Of a DNA stretch of 64,000 nt, positions 48,809 to 58,458 are shown piece by piece (position 1 is the stretch's first letter; each line of letters starts with the position of its first letter). The stretch spans positions 62,001 to 126,000 of the forward strand of contig JAJZCW010000003.1 of NCBI GenBank assembly GCA_021828865.1, written 5' to 3'. The position numbers and the translations under genes are program-made. This DNA comes from Bacillota bacterium (lineage in GTDB: Bacteria > Bacillota > Bacilli > Alicyclobacillales > SLC66). The notes beneath the pieces were generated by a model. It did no database searches. It was not told where the DNA came from and saw nothing but the letters and a program-made list of their open reading frames with translations.

Positions 48809-50248
48809 TTATTTTATCACAGACTCAAGTCTTGTCAGCACACGCGCTTGCCCAAGCAAAATCAGCGAACGATGCAAATCAGGGCCATGTAACGATCCCA
48901 TCACTGCCGCACGAATTGGCATAAAGAGGTCTTTGCCTTTTTTGCCTGTCTCAGACTGTACTGTTTTGAAAATGGGCTTGATATGTTCCTCAGTCCACAG
49001 CGCGGTGTTCTTTACCTGTTCGTGGAAAGATTTCACCACTTGTTGCGCCGTCTCCTGATTTAACATCGAATTCGCTTCTTCGTCAAGCTTCGGAATTTCG
49101 ACAAAGAAGGAAGCCCCCATTTGCGGTAACTCGTCCAGTTGGCTTATTTTTTCTTGATAAAGTGAAATCCATTCCGTCAGCCATTCATTAGACAAGCCTT
49201 GCACCTGGTCATCAGTTAAAAGCGGTTGGACGAGCGGCAATAAATTTGCCGCATCCTGTTGTTTCAAATAGTGACTGTTCATCCAGGACAGACGCGCCGC
49301 ATCAAAAAACGCACCGCTTTTGTGCACTCGATCAAGCGTAAAGGCGGCAATCAACTCGTCTTTATTGAAAAACTCCTGTTCGCCTCCCGGAGACCAGCCG
49401 AGCAGCGCCAAATAGTTAAAGAGTGCCTCGGGCAAATACCCCATGTCGCGGTACTGCTCCACAAACTGGACGATCGACTCGTCGCGCTTACTGAGTTTTT
49501 TGCCATTGGGCCCTAAAATCAGCGACACATGGCCAAAGTGCGGCGGTTCCCAGCCAAGCGCCTGATACAAAAGCAGTTGGCGGGGCGTATTGGAAATATG
49601 CTCTTCGCCGCGCACGACATGCGTGATTTCCATCAGATGGTCGTCGATCGTGCAGGCAAAATTGTAGGTGGGGATGCCGTTTGACTTGACGATGACAAAG
49701 TCGCCACCAAGACCGCTTGGCTCAAACACCAGTTCCCCACGGATCAGGTCATGAAAGCGAAGTTCTTGATCATTCGCCGCCAAAAACCGCACCACAGGCT
49801 TCCTGCCCATCGCCTCGTACTCACTGATTTGTGTTGCCGTCAAGTGGCGACAATGCCCGGAATAGCGTGGCACTTCCCCTTTGGCCATGGCAGCGTCCCG
49901 TTCTGCGGCGATTTCCTCTTCGGAGCAGTAGCAATGGTACGCCAGACCTTTTTCTTTTAAGACTTCGACGTAATGTTCGTAAATGGAAAGCCGCTCTGTG
50001 GATATGTACGGCCCGAACTTTCCGCCCACATCTGGCCCTTCATCCCAAACGATACCGAGCCAGCCAAGATTTTTTGCAAATTCATCCGCCGCCCGGTCGA
50101 TGTTGCGCTCAAGATCTGTATCTTCGATGCGAAGGATAAAGTCGCCACCCATGTGTTTGGCATATAAATAATTGAATAGCGCAGTCCTTGCGCCACCTAT
50201 GTGCAGGTGCCCCGTGGGACTTGGCGCATAACGCAATCTAACTGTCAT
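48809..50248 (-). CDS. gltX: Glutamyl-tRNA synthetase
   Basis: 479 residues. HIGH-like motif SPTGHLHIGGARTALFNY and KLSKRDE. Probably non-discriminating (also charging tRNA-Gln) as in most Bacilli; that is family knowledge. Start ATG 50248 after GGTGATC, ten bases after ispF. Confidence 0.97.
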   Translation of the reverse strand: MTVRLRYAPSPTGHLHIGGARTALFNYLYAKHMGGDFILRIEDTDLERNIDRAADEFAKNLGWLGIVWDEGPDVGGKFGPYISTERLSIYEHYVEVLKEKGLAYHCYCSEEEIAAERDAAMAKGEVPRYSGHCRHLTATQISEYEAMGRKPVVRFLAANDQELRFHDLIRGELVFEPSGLGGDFVIVKSNGIPTYNFACTIDDHLMEITHVVRGEEHISNTPRQLLLYQALGWEPPHFGHVSLILGPNGKKLSKRDESIVQFVEQYRDMGYLPEALFNYLALLGWSPGGEQEFFNKDELIAAFTLDRVHKSGAFFDAARLSWMNSHYLKQQDAANLLPLVQPLLTDDQVQGLSNEWLTEWISLYQEKISQLDELPQMGASFFVEIPKLDEEANSMLNQETAQQVVKSFHEQVKNTALWTEEHIKPIFKTVQSETGKKGKDLFMPIRAAVMGSLHGPDLHRSLILLGQARVLTRLESVIK

Positions 50249-50258
50249 ACGATCACCC

Positions 50259-50738
50259 TCACTCTGTCACAGGCTCAAGCAGTGCCACCGCCTGCACGGC
50301 GATTCCTTCTTGACGCCCGATAAAACCCATTTTCTCCATGGTCGTCGCCTTGATGCTGACGTCTTTTACCGTCACACCAAGTTCACGCGCCAGCAAGTGT
50401 ACCATGTCGCTCTTATAAGGGGCAAGTTTTGGCTTTTCTGCCATCACCATTACGTCCACGTTGACGACCCGGTACCCTTCTTGTCGGATAAGCGCCACCA
50501 CTTCACGAAGCAAAAGCACGCTTGAGATCCCCCGGAACGAGTCATCCGTGTCAGGAAAATGATCGCCAATGTCACCTAGCGCCAGCGCCCCAAGGAGCGC
50601 GTCCATTAGCGCGTGAATCAGCACATCCGCATCGGAATGGCCGAGCAGCCCCACATCAGAGGGGATTTCCACGCCGCCGAGTATCATTTTTTTCCCCGCA
50701 TCAAAGCGGTGAACGTCAAATCCTAATCCGACTCGCAA
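50259..50738 (-). CDS. ispF: 2-C-methyl-D-erythritol 2,4-cyclodiphosphate synthase
   Basis: 159 residues when started at TTG 50738 (GGGAGATGGG upstream), the size of the E. coli enzyme; upstream ATG frames to 50765 lack support. Metal ligands in GFDVHRF (Asp, His) and the HSDADVLIHALMDALLGALALGDIGDHFPD block are present. Fifth step of the MEP isoprenoid pathway; overlaps ispD by 16 bases. Confidence 0.96.
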   Translation of the reverse strand: MRVGLGFDVHRFDAGKKMILGGVEIPSDVGLLGHSDADVLIHALMDALLGALALGDIGDHFPDTDDSFRGISSVLLLREVVALIRQEGYRVVNVDVMVMAEKPKLAPYKSDMVHLLARELGVTVKDVSIKATTMEKMGFIGRQEGIAVQAVALLEPVTE

Positions 50739-51427
50739 TTTCCCATCTCCCATACCCGAATCCACTTCAAGTCTTCCTGTTGCGTAATCTTGATGTTCCA
50801 GGCTGATCCAGTAGCGATTTGCACCGCTCGTCCCATTCGCTCGAGCAGTACCGTATCATCCGTTCCTACGAATCCATCTGCAAGCGCCTGTTGGTGTGCC
50901 TCCACGAGCCAATCGCGGCGAAATACTTGCGGCGTGTAGACGGCAAAAAGACCCTCACGTTCCACATTGGCCTCAATGCGGCGATCAGCGCCGACTCGCT
51001 TCAACGTATCCCTGACGGGAGCGCCGATCGTGGCCGCACCACATTCCATCGCGAGATCCACCACGCGCAAAAAGTCTGCTTTTTCCAGAAAAGGCCTCGC
51101 TCCGTCATGCACGGCCACAAATTCGCGGCTGGTTTTTGTCAAGCCAAATCGCACTGAATCTTGCCTCGTTTCGCCGCCTGGCACCACATGAACGTGTGCG
51201 AGCCCCGCCGTTCGCAGCGCCTCTTCGACCCGTGCGACATCATCAGGGTACACAACGACATATAACGAATCCGCGCCGAACGCGATAAGCTTTTTTAGTG
51301 TATAGATAAATAAAGGGGACCCGCAGAGCGTCAGCCACTGCTTTCGCTCCGCCATCCCCATCCGACTGCCTGTTCCCGCTGCCATCACCAATACATCCAG
51401 TTGTGCCAGCCGGTTGTCTCCCGTCAA
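50723..51427 (-). CDS. ispD: 2-C-methyl-D-erythritol 4-phosphate cytidylyltransferase
   Basis: 234 residues. Nucleotide-binding loop MAAGTGSRMGMAERKQWL and VHDGARPFL; transfers CMP to MEP in the MEP pathway. The start is TTG 51427 after GAGGAAGAG. Next to ispF and downstream of yacL as in Bacillus. Confidence 0.96.
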   Translation of the reverse strand: MTGDNRLAQLDVLVMAAGTGSRMGMAERKQWLTLCGSPLFIYTLKKLIAFGADSLYVVVYPDDVARVEEALRTAGLAHVHVVPGGETRQDSVRFGLTKTSREFVAVHDGARPFLEKADFLRVVDLAMECGAATIGAPVRDTLKRVGADRRIEANVEREGLFAVYTPQVFRRDWLVEAHQQALADGFVGTDDTVLLERMGRAVQIATGSAWNIKITQQEDLKWIRVWEMGNCESD

Positions 51428-51469
51428 TTACTCTCTTCCTCTCCCAAACGCACAGTACCGCAAAAAGAA

Positions 51470-52561
51470 TTACAACGCGCGCTCCAGCATCTTCGGTTTG
51501 GCAAAAATCATCCGCCCAGCTGAGGTTTGAAGCACACTCGTTACGAGTACATCAAGTCGTGTCCCGATAAATTCCCTACCGCCTTCGATGACGATCATCG
51601 TGCCGTCATCTAGGTAGCCAATGCCTTGATTGTACTCCTTGCCGTCCTTGATCACTTGCACGGAGATTTCTTCCCCTGGCAACACCACGGGCTTCACCGC
51701 GTTGGCCAAGTCGTTGATATTCAGAACAGAGACGCCCTGCAACTCGCAAACCTTGTTCAAATTGTAATCGTTCGTCACGACTTTGCCGTTCATTTGCTTG
51801 GCTAATTTGACAAGTTTACTATCCACTTCGCTGATTTCCTCGAAATCGATCTCCATCACCTGAACCTTGACCTTCAGTTCCTTTTGGATGCGATTCAGGA
51901 TATCAAGTCCTCGACGTCCGCGGTTGCGTTTTAAAACATCGGAACTATCCGCGATGTGTTGCAATTCTTCGAGCACAAATGAGGGGATGACAATGGTGCC
52001 ATCCAAAAATCCAGTCTCGACGATGTCCGCAATCCGTCCGTCGATAATGACACTCGTATCAAGCAATTTCGCTTCCCCCATTCGTTGAGTGGGGGTATTG
52101 GGCTGACCCTTACCAGAGCGCTCGCCGCGAGCACCGCGTCTCATTGAAGGAATGAGGGAAAGGATCTCCTCACGTCTGGAAAAAAAGATGCTAAACCCCA
52201 AATACGCAAGTAAAATAGACGCAAAAAACTGAATCAATACGCCTACTACTGGAATATACCGAAGCGCCGGCGTGATAAAAAAAGCGACCACTAGACCAAG
52301 TATCATACCTACCACGCCGGAAAGAAGATCAACCAGTGGCGTGTGGATCAACCGTTCTTCAAGCCAGCGAAACCACCGCATAAAAGGCCCCAAAACAAAT
52401 GTCCCAATGAAAAGTGCAATAAGCCCGCCTAATACTGCTGTCAACACGTTTTCCCAGGTAAAATTAGGAATATGAATGAGTGCTAGTAAACGTTCCCCAT
52501 AGGCTCCGCCAAGCGTTACACCGATAGCTAAGAAGAAAATTTGTAAAATTAATCTGACCAC
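51470..52561 (-). CDS. yacL: PIN/TRAM-domain membrane protein YacL
   Basis: 363 residues: four N-terminal membrane helices (to about residue 130), a PIN domain with LLDTSVIIDGRIADI and later acidic residues (KVVTNDYNLNKV), and a C-terminal TRAM domain (GIGYLDDGTMIVIEGGREFIG). A likely membrane-anchored nuclease of unknown target. GTG 52561 is fixed by AGGAGGTGAG; the frame extends seven codons upstream. Confidence 0.94.
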   Translation of the reverse strand: MVRLILQIFFLAIGVTLGGAYGERLLALIHIPNFTWENVLTAVLGGLIALFIGTFVLGPFMRWFRWLEERLIHTPLVDLLSGVVGMILGLVVAFFITPALRYIPVVGVLIQFFASILLAYLGFSIFFSRREEILSLIPSMRRGARGERSGKGQPNTPTQRMGEAKLLDTSVIIDGRIADIVETGFLDGTIVIPSFVLEELQHIADSSDVLKRNRGRRGLDILNRIQKELKVKVQVMEIDFEEISEVDSKLVKLAKQMNGKVVTNDYNLNKVCELQGVSVLNINDLANAVKPVVLPGEEISVQVIKDGKEYNQGIGYLDDGTMIVIEGGREFIGTRLDVLVTSVLQTSAGRMIFAKPKMLERAL

Positions 52562-52628
52562 ATTCTCACCTCCTATCCTCATTATCGACTATTTTGACTG
52601 CATTTAAAACCCAAATGCGTCCAAGTCC

Positions 52629-52657
52629 AGCTTAACATGCATGAAATAAAGGGTCAA
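52629..52657 (-). promoter_or_regulatory. Candidate promoter of yacL-ispD-ispF-gltX
   Basis: -35 TTGACC (52652-52657), 17-bp spacer, -10 TAAGCT (52629-52634), in the 123-base gap after pssA. Confidence 0.5.
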
Positions 52658-52684
52658 TTTTAATTTCCATTCTTAATTATTTCT

Positions 52685-53395
52685 TCAATCCTGTTTGGAC
52701 ATGACTCGCCGCACCTTCTCCACCCTGCGCCAGGCGGCTCTCGCATCGTGTAAAAACCCGTACGTACCGTAGATGGCAAGGAGGAGGAATATCCCTTCCG
52801 CCACCGCCTGTTTATCCATGATAAAAAAGGGAATCACACTGATCGCAAGCACCGGAATGATGACAAACGTGGCCTTAGGAATTCCCAATTTCTTAAAATT
52901 AGGATAGCGGGCTTTGCTAATCATCAAATAACTGAGAACAATCGACAAAATGGGCGTCACCATTCCAGGCAACAAACCATGATAGAGAGTGAATGCAGCA
53001 AGGATACCGCCTGCCGCCGTGGTAGGCAGGCCAATAAAGTAATTCGTGTGCCCTCTCTGGGTATTAAACCTCGCGAGACGCAATGCTCCAGCGAGTGGAA
53101 ATACCGCTGCAATGGTCATCCCCACCCATCCCATTGTACGCAGGTCCGAAATATACAGGATCAGTGCCGGCGTCACGCCAAATATTACTAAATCCGAAAG
53201 CGAATCCAGTTCGCGGCCAAAATCACTTTGGGTGCCAAGCACTCGTGCGACCGTACCGTCTAGTCCATCTACCACCATGCCTATAATCACTAATAACGCA
53301 GCAAGCTGAAAATTTCCTTGCACAGCTAAAAACAGTGCCACCACACCCACCAATAAATTGCCGGCAGTCAGTAAATTGGCCCAGATTTTTCGCAT
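52685..53395 (-). CDS. pssA: CDP-diacylglycerol–serine O-phosphatidyltransferase
   Basis: 236 residues, about seven membrane helices. The CDP-alcohol phosphatidyltransferase motif is complete: Asp43, DGTVAR (Asp46), Gly60, Asp64 and Asp68. Makes phosphatidylserine on the way to phosphatidylethanolamine. ATG 53395 follows GGGAGG by five bases. Unlike in Bacillus, it is inserted between disA and yacL; no psd partner is adjacent. A phosphatidylglycerophosphate synthase is less likely, given the pssA-like GLPTTAAGG region. Confidence 0.88.
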   Translation of the reverse strand: MRKIWANLLTAGNLLVGVVALFLAVQGNFQLAALLVIIGMVVDGLDGTVARVLGTQSDFGRELDSLSDLVIFGVTPALILYISDLRTMGWVGMTIAAVFPLAGALRLARFNTQRGHTNYFIGLPTTAAGGILAAFTLYHGLLPGMVTPILSIVLSYLMISKARYPNFKKLGIPKATFVIIPVLAISVIPFFIMDKQAVAEGIFLLLAIYGTYGFLHDARAAWRRVEKVRRVMSKQD

Positions 53396-53427
53396 AGTTT
53401 CCTCCCAGTCTTGCAAGATTGGATAAT

Positions 53428-54513
53428 CTAAAGATTGCGCTCTAAAAATACCTGCTCTTGCATGCGACGTAGTCCGTCTTTGATCGCCCTGGCGCGAATT
53501 GCCCCGATTCCCTCTACATCATCCAGCTCTTCGACAGACGCTGCGACGATTTTACTCAACGTGCTAAATTCCCCAGTCAAATTCTCAATAATCGGTTGTG
53601 GCAACCGCGGAATTTTATGCAAAATGCGATACCCTCTTGAGGAAGCGCCGGTTTCCGCCAAATTTCCGTTGATGGGATAGCCAAGAATTCGCGTGATCAC
53701 CGCCGTATTTAAGAGATCATCGGAATTCAGCCCATGAAGCGCCGAAATGATTTGGTGCGGCGTCAGATCATTACCTTCCGCTGTGTAATCCTTCACGAGC
53801 AAATACGCTTCCTCATCCACTCGAGTCACGAGTTCATCGAGTTGCATGGCAATGAGCCTTCCTTCTGACCCCAGTTCCGTGATGTAGCGCTTGATTTCAG
53901 ACTTGATGCGCATCACCATCTCAAAGCGCTGGAGCACATTGGTTACGTCCTGCAAGGACACCATCTCTTCCATCTCGATCGCCGATAAACTCGAGAGCGC
54001 TGCATCGAGCACGGATTTATACCGCTCGAGCGTCTGAATCGCCTGGTTTGCCTTGGTGATGATCACGCTGATTTCTTTTAATGAATAACGGATATCTCCT
54101 TGATAAATTGTGATCACGTTGCGCCGCTGCGACACGCACACAACGAGTCGTCCCGTCTGAATCGCCACCCGCTCCGCCGTGCGATGCCTAGTCCCTGTTT
54201 CGCTCGTGGGAATCGCAGGATCAGGGTTGAGTTGCGTATTGGCAAAAAGAATTCTTTTTGCATCCTCACTTAAAATGATGGCTCCGTCCATTTTCGCAAG
54301 CTCATACAATCCAGCAGGCGTAAAGTCGCAATCGATGGAAAACCCACCATCCACTATCGGTGCCAGTTCATCGTCATACCCAATGACAATCAGACCGCCC
54401 GTCTTCGCCCGAAGCACATTATCGACCCCTTCGCGAATAGGCGTCCCTGGTGCGACCATGCGCAGCATTTTCATCATCATCGTTTCGCGCTTTGCTTCAT
54501 CCACTTCGCGCAC
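53428..54513 (-). CDS. disA: DNA integrity scanning diadenylate cyclase DisA
   Basis: 361 residues. DAC domain with the active-site motifs DGA (Asp76-Ala78) and GTRHR (to Arg111), a helical linker, and a C-terminal HhH domain (LDDVEGIGAIRARAIKDGL). Makes cyclic di-AMP as an octamer that scans DNA for branches, delaying sporulation on damage. Start GTG 54513 after GGGGGA, which lies over the radA stop codon. Confidence 0.96.
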   Translation of the reverse strand: MREVDEAKRETMMMKMLRMVAPGTPIREGVDNVLRAKTGGLIVIGYDDELAPIVDGGFSIDCDFTPAGLYELAKMDGAIILSEDAKRILFANTQLNPDPAIPTSETGTRHRTAERVAIQTGRLVVCVSQRRNVITIYQGDIRYSLKEISVIITKANQAIQTLERYKSVLDAALSSLSAIEMEEMVSLQDVTNVLQRFEMVMRIKSEIKRYITELGSEGRLIAMQLDELVTRVDEEAYLLVKDYTAEGNDLTPHQIISALHGLNSDDLLNTAVITRILGYPINGNLAETGASSRGYRILHKIPRLPQPIIENLTGEFSTLSKIVAASVEELDDVEGIGAIRARAIKDGLRRMQEQVFLERNL

Positions 54514-54516
54514 GAC

Positions 54517-55893
54517 TTATTTTCCCCCTACCACCAAGCGAATCGCTTCGTCCAGTGTCCTGACGCCTACCAGTTCAATACCCGAAACACTGTCCTTCAT
54601 TCTCTCCACATTGCCAAGTGGCGCGACCATTTTAGTGAATCCCAGCTTCTTCGCTTCCTGGATGCGCTGATCAAGACGAGTCACTGCGCGGACCTCACCG
54701 GTCAGCCCCACTTCGCCTACCGCTACGATCCCCATCGGGATCGGCACATCGCGAAAACTCGAAGCAATGCTAAGCGCCAGCCCAAGATCAATTGCCGGCT
54801 CCTCGACGCGGATCCCACCTGCCACATTGACGTACGCATCGTGGTTTTGAAGATAAAGCCCGATTCGCTTTTCCAGCACCGCCATGAGCAACGTCACCCG
54901 CTGATAATCGATCCCGGACGCAGTACGCCTTGGATTGCCATACGCCGTTGGCGTAACGAGCGCCTGCACCTCGGCAAGTACCGGACGCGATCCTTCCATG
55001 CTCGCCACGACAATAGACCCCGAAGCCCCACTCGATCGCTCCGACAAAAAAAGCTCCGATGGGCTCAGCACATCGACCAGCCCCATGCCTTGCATATCAA
55101 ATACACCGAGTTCACTTGTCGAGCCAAAGCGGTTTTTCACCGTCCGCAATACCCGATAACGATGATGGCGATCGCCCTCGAAATAGAGAACCGCATCCAC
55201 CATATGCTCGAGCAGCCGAGGTCCGGCAAGGCTCCCGTCTTTCGTGACGTGCCCCACAATACAGGTAGCGATTTGTTCGTTTTTGGCCAGACGCAACAAG
55301 AGCAGTGTGCACTCCCGCACTTGCTGAGGACTGCCTGGTGCCGAGGCGAGTTCCGGACGGAACATCGTCTGAATCGAATCAATTACCAAAAAGCCTGGTT
55401 TGACCGCCCGAACGTGGTGCTCAAGTTGGCCAAGGTCTGTTTCAGATAGCACAAAAAGACGATCACTCAGCGTGCCAATCCTCGCTGCGCGCATCTTCAC
55501 CTGTTGCGGCGACTCTTCCCCCGTCACATAAAGCACTCGCCTGCCTGCTTCGGCCACCTTGTGTGCCGTTTGAAGCAGCAGCGTCGACTTGCCAATGCCG
55601 GGATCGCCGCCCACTAGGAAAAGCGCCCCTGGGATAATGCCTCCTCCCAACACGCGGTCCAGTTCCTGACTGCCACTACTAAAGCGCTCAACCTCCGTCA
55701 TCTCGATATCAGGGACCGCTTGCGGCTGATTCTTTTGTCCATCCTGCGACCAACCTGAATTTTGCGAGGAGGCTGGCGCGATCATTTGCTCCACCATGGT
55801 GCCCCACGCGCCACACGCGGGGCAGCGGCCCATCCACTTTACGCTTTCGGCACCGCATTCCGTACATGCATAGTTGATTTTTCCCTTTTTCAT
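54517..55893 (-). CDS. radA: DNA repair ATPase RadA
   Basis: 458 residues: N-terminal zinc finger (Cys10, Cys13, Cys24, Cys27), RecA-like ATPase with Walker A GGDPGIGKSTLLLQ, the RadA-specific KNRFG motif, and a C-terminal Lon-protease-like domain (AGGIRVEEPAIDLGLALSIASS). Drives branch migration in recombination. Start ATG 55893 with a weak ribosome site. Paired with disA, as in Bacillus. Confidence 0.96.
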   Translation of the reverse strand: MKKGKINYACTECGAESVKWMGRCPACGAWGTMVEQMIAPASSQNSGWSQDGQKNQPQAVPDIEMTEVERFSSGSQELDRVLGGGIIPGALFLVGGDPGIGKSTLLLQTAHKVAEAGRRVLYVTGEESPQQVKMRAARIGTLSDRLFVLSETDLGQLEHHVRAVKPGFLVIDSIQTMFRPELASAPGSPQQVRECTLLLLRLAKNEQIATCIVGHVTKDGSLAGPRLLEHMVDAVLYFEGDRHHRYRVLRTVKNRFGSTSELGVFDMQGMGLVDVLSPSELFLSERSSGASGSIVVASMEGSRPVLAEVQALVTPTAYGNPRRTASGIDYQRVTLLMAVLEKRIGLYLQNHDAYVNVAGGIRVEEPAIDLGLALSIASSFRDVPIPMGIVAVGEVGLTGEVRAVTRLDQRIQEAKKLGFTKMVAPLGNVERMKDSVSGIELVGVRTLDEAIRLVVGGK

Positions 55894-55936
55894 ACGAGTC
55901 CACTATACCCGAGTGGCAAAAAAATCACCACAAACA

Positions 55937-55980
55937 AAAGGAGAAACGATCACACCTTTATGTATGATCGCCTCTCCTTT
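55937..55980 (-). terminator. Terminator of the ctsR-mcsA-mcsB-clpC operon
   Basis: Two-part stem AAAGGAGA…TCTCCTTT with inner CGATCA…TGATCG, followed by UUGUUUG on the minus strand; 18 bases past clpC, before radA. Confidence 0.8.
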
Positions 55981-55998
55981 GTCATTCATAAAATTCTG

Positions 55999-58440
55999 TT
56001 ACGAATTCACTGCAGCTTTTCCAAGTCTCTCCACCTTGAGTCCGCCATCCGGATCAATGTCGATCTTGACCATGTCACCTTTGCTGACCGTGCCACTTAA
56101 TAGCGACTCAGATAATTTATCCTCAATATGCCGTTGCATCGCCCGCTTGAGTGGCCGTGCGCCATATTGTGGATCGTACCCTTCTTTTGCAAGGTAGAGT
56201 TTCGCTTCTGCCGTCAATTCAAAGGTAAGCCCGTATTCGTTAAGGCGTTTAGCTAGATCGTTCGCAAGCAGCGTTACAATCTTCTCAATTTCCCCTTCTG
56301 ACAACTCATGGAACACAATCAAGTCGTCCACGCGGTTCAAAAATTCCGGCCTGAAGGTGTGCTTCAACTCTTCCATCACGCGATCTTTCATGTCTTGGTA
56401 CCCACCGTCTTTACTAGCCGTGAAGCCGAGGGAACCACCTTTTTTGATCGTCTGCGCCCCAACGTTCGAGGTCATGATGATGACCGTGTTGCGAAAATCA
56501 ACTGTGCGACCCTTGCCGTCTGTCAGGCGGCCATCATCAAGCACCTGCAAAAGGATGTTGAAGACTTCCGGGTGCGCTTTTTCCACTTCGTCAAGTAGCA
56601 CGACTGAATACGGTTTACGCCGGACTTTCTCCGTCAACTGGCCGCCTTCTTCATAGCCGACATATCCCGGAGGCGATCCAACGAGCCTTGCTGTCGCATG
56701 GCGCTCCATGTATTCCGACATATCAACGCGAATCATCGCATCCTCATCGCCAAACATCGCTTCTGCGAGCGCACGGGCCAGTTCTGTTTTCCCTACCCCT
56801 GTTGGCCCAAGGAAAATAAACGAACCAATCGGTCGCTTCGGATCTTTCAGTCCTGCGCGAGCCCTGCGAATAGCGCGGGAGACCGACTCGACCGCTTCGT
56901 TTTGGCCAATCACACGCTCATGTAGCACCGCTTCGAGGTTGAGGAGACGCTCGCTCTCCGTTTCCGCCAGCTTTTTAACTGGCACTCCCGTCCAACTGGA
57001 CACGATGTCCGCGATGTCCTCATCCGTCACCGACACATCGTGCGAATCCTGACGTTGCTGCCATTCGAGGCGACGATGTTCGAGCTCATCGCGAAGCTTT
57101 TGCTCCTGGTCGCGAAGGGATGCCGCAAGTTCAAACTCCTGCCCCTGAATCGCCGAATCTTTCTCTGAGCGAATCTCTTCGAGACGAGTTTCGAGTTCCT
57201 TCAAGTTCGGAGGAGCCGTATATGTGCGCAGGCGCACTTTCGATGCGGCCTCGTCAATCAGGTCAATTGCCTTATCCGGCAGGAAGCGATCGGAGATATA
57301 GCGATCAGAGAGTGTCACTGCCGCTTTTACCGCATCGTCCGTGATGTGCACGCGGTGATGCGCCTCGTAGCGATCGCGAAGTCCCAAGAGGATCTGCACT
57401 GCCTCTTCTGCCGTGGGCTCATCCACTTTCACAGGTTGAAAACGCCGCTCAAGCGCCGCATCTTTTTCAATGTGCTTGCGATATTCGTCAAGCGTGGTCG
57501 CGCCAATACACTGCAGTTCTCCGCGCGCAAGGGCTGGTTTTAGGATATTGGACGCGTCAATTGCGCCTTCCGCACCACCTGCGCCAATCAGCGTATGGAG
57601 TTCATCGATAAAAAGGATCACGTTGCCCGCGTTACGGATCTCATCCATGATTTTTTTCAGACGATCCTCGAATTCACCGCGGTACTTCGTACCTGCCACC
57701 ACCGTGCCCATGTCAAGTACCATCACGCGCTTGTTGCGAAGGGTTTCCGGGATTTCGTTGGCCACAATGCGCTGCGCAAGGCCCTCTGCAATCGCCGTCT
57801 TGCCAACACCAGGCTCGCCGATGAGCACCGGGTTATTTTTCGTACGCCTTGAAAGCACCTGGATCACGCGCTCAATTTCCTTGCTGCGCCCGATCACCGG
57901 ATCGAGCTTCGAGTCGCGTGCAAGCACCGTCAAGTCCCTTGCCAGGCTGTCTAGTGTAGGCGTATTTGCCGATTGTGAGCTATCTGAACTCGCTTCTCCG
58001 CCTTCACTGCCACCTAGAAGCTGCATGACCTGCTGACGAGCTTTGTTGAGGCTGACGCCGAGGTTTCCAAGCACTCTTGCCGCCACGCCTTCGCCTTCGC
58101 GAATCAGACCAAGCAAAATATGCTCCGTGCCAATGTAGTTGTGGCCTAGTTTTCTGGCCTCGTCCATCGAGAGTTCAATCACTTTTTTTGCACGAGGCGT
58201 ATAAGTGGTGGCTGCAGGACCGCCGTTACCGCGTCCAATGATTTTTTCCACTTCCATCTGAATCTTGTCACCCGTAAGGCCAAGGCTTAGGAGTGCCTTT
58301 GCGGCAATGCCCTCGCCTTCTTTCACAAGGCCCAGCAAAATATGTTCCGTTCCTACTCCTGGGTGCCCTAAGCGCACCGCTTCTTCATGCGCCAGTGTCA
58401 GCACTTTTTGCGCGCGTTCTGTAAACCGGTTAAATAACAT
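55999..58440 (-). CDS. clpC: ATP-dependent Clp protease ATPase subunit ClpC
   Basis: 813 residues. Two N-terminal Clp repeats ([21 protein letters not shown] … [21 protein letters not shown]), AAA domain 1 ([13 protein letters not shown]), the middle coiled-coil (UVR-like) that binds the adaptor MecA or McsB, and AAA domain 2 ([13 protein letters not shown]). Unfolds substrates for ClpP. ATG 58440 has better spacing from GAGGG than ATG 58446. Last gene of the CtsR operon. Confidence 0.97.
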   Translation of the reverse strand: MLFNRFTERAQKVLTLAHEEAVRLGHPGVGTEHILLGLVKEGEGIAAKALLSLGLTGDKIQMEVEKIIGRGNGGPAATTYTPRAKKVIELSMDEARKLGHNYIGTEHILLGLIREGEGVAARVLGNLGVSLNKARQQVMQLLGGSEGGEASSDSSQSANTPTLDSLARDLTVLARDSKLDPVIGRSKEIERVIQVLSRRTKNNPVLIGEPGVGKTAIAEGLAQRIVANEIPETLRNKRVMVLDMGTVVAGTKYRGEFEDRLKKIMDEIRNAGNVILFIDELHTLIGAGGAEGAIDASNILKPALARGELQCIGATTLDEYRKHIEKDAALERRFQPVKVDEPTAEEAVQILLGLRDRYEAHHRVHITDDAVKAAVTLSDRYISDRFLPDKAIDLIDEAASKVRLRTYTAPPNLKELETRLEEIRSEKDSAIQGQEFELAASLRDQEQKLRDELEHRRLEWQQRQDSHDVSVTDEDIADIVSSWTGVPVKKLAETESERLLNLEAVLHERVIGQNEAVESVSRAIRRARAGLKDPKRPIGSFIFLGPTGVGKTELARALAEAMFGDEDAMIRVDMSEYMERHATARLVGSPPGYVGYEEGGQLTEKVRRKPYSVVLLDEVEKAHPEVFNILLQVLDDGRLTDGKGRTVDFRNTVIIMTSNVGAQTIKKGGSLGFTASKDGGYQDMKDRVMEELKHTFRPEFLNRVDDLIVFHELSEGEIEKIVTLLANDLAKRLNEYGLTFELTAEAKLYLAKEGYDPQYGARPLKRAMQRHIEDKLSESLLSGTVSKGDMVKIDIDPDGGLKVERLGKAAVNS

Positions 58441-58458
58441 GTTCATCCCTCACATTCA

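Noticed and set aside
54841-55449. 202-codon plus-strand open frame
   Set aside because: Antisense to radA, no ribosome site, no recognisable motif.
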